Positions 62,386-64,000 of a DNA stretch of 64,000 nt are shown one piece after another. The notes under the pieces were generated by a model. That model did not search any database. It was given only the letters and a program-made list of their open reading frames with translations, and had not been told where the DNA came from. This stretch comes from Lachnospiraceae bacterium (GTDB taxonomy: Bacteria > Bacillota > Clostridia > Lachnospirales > Lachnospiraceae), in assembly GCA_910574745.1 (NCBI GenBank), contig CAJTCE010000001.1, positions 248,001 to 312,000 of the forward strand, read 5' to 3'. The stretch's first letter is position 1, and the number at the start of each line of letters is the position of its first letter. A program made the translations under genes and the position numbers.

Positions 62386-62462
62386 GCAGAGGAGCCAAAA
62401 GAGACAGGAAGTCTTTGAAGCATCCTTCTAAGCAGGCAAGGCCCAACCGGCCCGGCCTCTGC
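62386..62462 (+). ncRNA. Structured 5' leader of the ABC operon, unassigned
   Basis: GCAGAGG (62386-62392) pairs with CCTCTGC (62456-62462), closing a leader of about 77 bases that starts right after the promoter; an inner GGCC-N5-GGCC stem is near its 3' side. No riboswitch class I know fits (no guanidine, ZTP, c-di-GMP or preQ1 core seen). It may simply be a stable leader. The rest of the 62108-62512 gap shows only the two promoters. Confidence 0.3.
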
Positions 62463-62512
62463 TAAAAACCAATCCTTATCAAAAAGGAAACATAATGTAG
62501 GAGGAAAACACT

Positions 62513-63229
62513 ATGCTTACGATCGATCATTTAACCAAACATTACAAGGGCAGCAATAAAGGCGTTACCGATATCTGCCTGGAAATTGAAGCAGGCGATA
62601 TCTACGCCTTTATCGGCCACAACGGCGCCGGCAAGACAACGACTATAAAATGCGTTGCCGGCATTCACGATTTTGATTCCGGAAAAATCCTGATAGACGG
62701 AAGCAGCATCCGGGAAAGTCCGCTTCTATGCAAAAGCAGATTTGCCTATATTCCGGATAACCCCGATTTGTACGAATATCTGACCGGTATTCAGTATCTG
62801 AATTTCATTGCCGACGTTTTTAACGTCCCTGCCCGCATACGGGAGGAGCTCATCGGACGTTACGGAAACGAATTTGAGATCACATCCTCCCTGGGGGATT
62901 TAATCTCCACCTATTCCCACGGCATGAAACAAAAGCTGGCCATCATTTCCGCACTGATTCACCAGCCGAAGCTGCTGATCTTAGACGAGCCCTTCGTAGG
63001 GCTTGATCCAAAAGCATCCGTAATCTTAAAAAATATCATGCGGGAAATCTGTGACGGCGGCGGAGCTATTTTTTTCTCCACCCATGTTCTGGACGTGGCG
63101 GAAAGACTATGTAATAAAGTCGCGATCATCAAAGACGGAAGCCTGATTGCTTCCGGCAGCATGGAGGAAATACTGAAGCAGGGAGAGTCTCTGGAATCTA
63201 TTTTTATGGAGGTGGTCAAAAATGCTTAA
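62513..63229 (+). CDS. ABC transporter ATP-binding protein
   Basis: 238 residues. Walker A GHNGAGKTTTIKCVAGI, signature-region STYSHGMKQKLAIISALIHQ, Walker B LLILDEPFVGLDPKA and switch His in FFSTHVLDVAE are intact. The SHGMKQK signature is common in ABC-2 exporter ATPases of Firmicutes. AGGAGG precedes the ATG. Its stop overlaps the permease start by 8 bases. Substrate unknown. Confidence 0.85.
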   Translation: MLTIDHLTKHYKGSNKGVTDICLEIEAGDIYAFIGHNGAGKTTTIKCVAGIHDFDSGKILIDGSSIRESPLLCKSRFAYIPDNPDLYEYLTGIQYLNFIADVFNVPARIREELIGRYGNEFEITSSLGDLISTYSHGMKQKLAIISALIHQPKLLILDEPFVGLDPKASVILKNIMREICDGGGAIFFSTHVLDVAERLCNKVAIIKDGSLIASGSMEEILKQGESLESIFMEVVKNA

Positions 63230-64000
63230 ACAGATAAAACTTCTTACCAAACTGGAGCTTTGTAATATTTATAACCTGAATGTCCTCCGTTTTTCCAAAA
63301 ACAGCCGAAGGAAGAAAAAAGATCTTTCCGTTATGATGCTCTGGCTGTTCCTGATTGTCATGCTTATTTTTTATGTAAGTAATCTTTCCTACGGCCTGCT
63401 TAGGCTGGAGCTTGGCAGTCTGATTCCTGCTTACCTGATCACGGTTGCCAGCCTGCTCATTTTTTTCTTTGGTATTTTCAAAGCAGGAAATACTATTTTC
63501 CGGAAAAACGGTTATGATATCCTTTGCTCCCTGCCTATAAACCGTACCGCTATTGTCGTCGGCCGCTTCCTGCGCCTGTATGTTGAAAACCTGGTCATCG
63601 CATTCCTGATCGTAATGCCGGGACTTTTTGTCTATGCATGGTTTTTAAAGCCCGGGGCGGCTTTTTATATCCTTGGCGCTCTCAGCATACTTATCCTTCC
63701 CCTTGTGCCCATAACGGCTTCCATCCTGATAGGCGCTGTGATTATGGGCATTTCCTCCAGAATGAAGCATAAAAGTCTGGCGGCGGCAGGTCTGTCCGTT
63801 CTCTTTGTCCTGTTGATCATGTACGGTTCTTCCAGGCTTTCTATTATGGAAGAAACCATTACCCCCGAAATGCTCAGGGAATTATCCTCCGTCATAATGG
63901 GAACCCTTGAAAAAGTATATCCCCCTGCCGTCTGGCTGGGCAGGGCCGTCATAGCAGGCAGCTTTATGCCATGCTTTATCTGCGCCGGCGCTTTTCTCGC
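63222..64000 (+). CDS. ABC-2 type permease, 3' end outside window
   Basis: The ATG at 63222 overlaps the ATPase stop; 259 codons are visible and the frame is open at the window edge. Start MLKQIKLLTKLELCNIYNLN, basic loop SRRKKKD, then several membrane segments (VMMLWLFLIVMLIFYV, YLITVASLLIFFFGIF, NLVIAFLIVMPGLFVYAWFL, ILGALSILILPLVPITASIL, AAAGLSVLFVLLIMYG). The SLPINRTAIVVGRFLR loop is typical of large ABC-2 permeases of about 500 or more residues. Confidence 0.75.
   Translation, partial: MLKQIKLLTKLELCNIYNLNVLRFSKNSRRKKKDLSVMMLWLFLIVMLIFYVSNLSYGLLRLELGSLIPAYLITVASLLIFFFGIFKAGNTIFRKNGYDILCSLPINRTAIVVGRFLRLYVENLVIAFLIVMPGLFVYAWFLKPGAAFYILGALSILILPLVPITASILIGAVIMGISSRMKHKSLAAAGLSVLFVLLIMYGSSRLSIMEETITPEMLRELSSVIMGTLEKVYPPAVWLGRAVIAGSFMPCFICAGAFL

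Noticed and set aside
1-64000. CRISPR arrays, tRNA or rRNA genes, complete insertion sequences
   Set aside because: No regularly spaced repeats, cloverleaf-like sequences, rRNA stretches or intact transposase genes were found by eye.

Overview
The window looks like a chromosome segment of a motile, low-to-medium GC Firmicute, most likely Lachnospiraceae (Clostridia). Grounds: strong AGGAGG-type ribosome sites, a FliW/CsrA late flagellar operon, two sigma-D (TAAA-N15-GCCGATA) promoters, the DUF6145-dusB-greA-lysS neighbourhood, an Mgl-type sugar transporter beside GH3/GH42 glycosidases, and Rpn and TnpV fragments. No tRNA, rRNA or CRISPR array was seen.

Layout. (1) 1-3987, minus strand: surface or flagellar glycan operon (Rossmann-glycosyltransferase fusion, FemAB-like acyltransferase, aldo/keto reductase, start of an SpsF-like cytidylyltransferase). 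(2) 4043-11405: a segment of about 7.3 kb bounded by two identical 35-bp sites in inverted orientation. Each site has the architecture of a tyrosine-recombinase core (12-bp arms, 5-bp asymmetric centre). The segment carries a tyrosine recombinase at its right end, an Agr/VirS-like two-component system, an ABC exporter and several gene wrecks. A near-consensus sigma-A promoter just inside the left end points outward into operon 1. (3) 11479-20446, plus strand: a second glycan operon starting just outside the right site (LicD, nucleotidyltransferase-aminotransferase fusion, glycosyltransferases, nucleotide-sugar dehydrogenase, two FkbM-like methyltransferases). (4) 20451-30932, minus strand: a phosphonate and phosphodiester decoration operon (PEP mutase fused to a cytidylyltransferase, phosphonopyruvate decarboxylase, nucleotidyltransferase, CDP-glycerol-type transferases, a LicD fusion, a phosphoesterase). 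(5) 31024-40713, minus strand: late flagellar genes flgM-flgN-flgK-flgK-flgL-fliW-csrA, then flaG-fliD-fliS-chaperone. (6) 40797-53957, minus strand: a YunG-like protein, then galactoside use (mglBAC, GH3, GH42) behind a YesN/YesM-type two-component system whose operon also encodes a tandem ABC ATPase that has lost all its catalytic motifs. (7) 54133-62107, minus strand: PepSY protein, lysS, greA, unknown gene, dusB, DUF6145, a small frameshifted gene, birA, argF. (8) 62349-64000, plus strand: an ABC transporter whose permease runs off the window.

How it fits together. The two glycan operons diverge outward from the 7.3-kb segment, and only one end of the segment shows a good outward promoter. 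The simplest reading is a site-specific inversion switch that expresses either the left (SpsF-type) or the right (LicD-type) operon. As printed, the left operon would be ON. The phosphonate operon directly follows the flagellar operon, so these decorations may go on flagellin; this is inference, and cell-surface polymers are the alternative. The most unusual pieces are the inversion switch and the catalytically dead MglA-like protein encoded with the sensor kinase next to the true MglBAC transporter.
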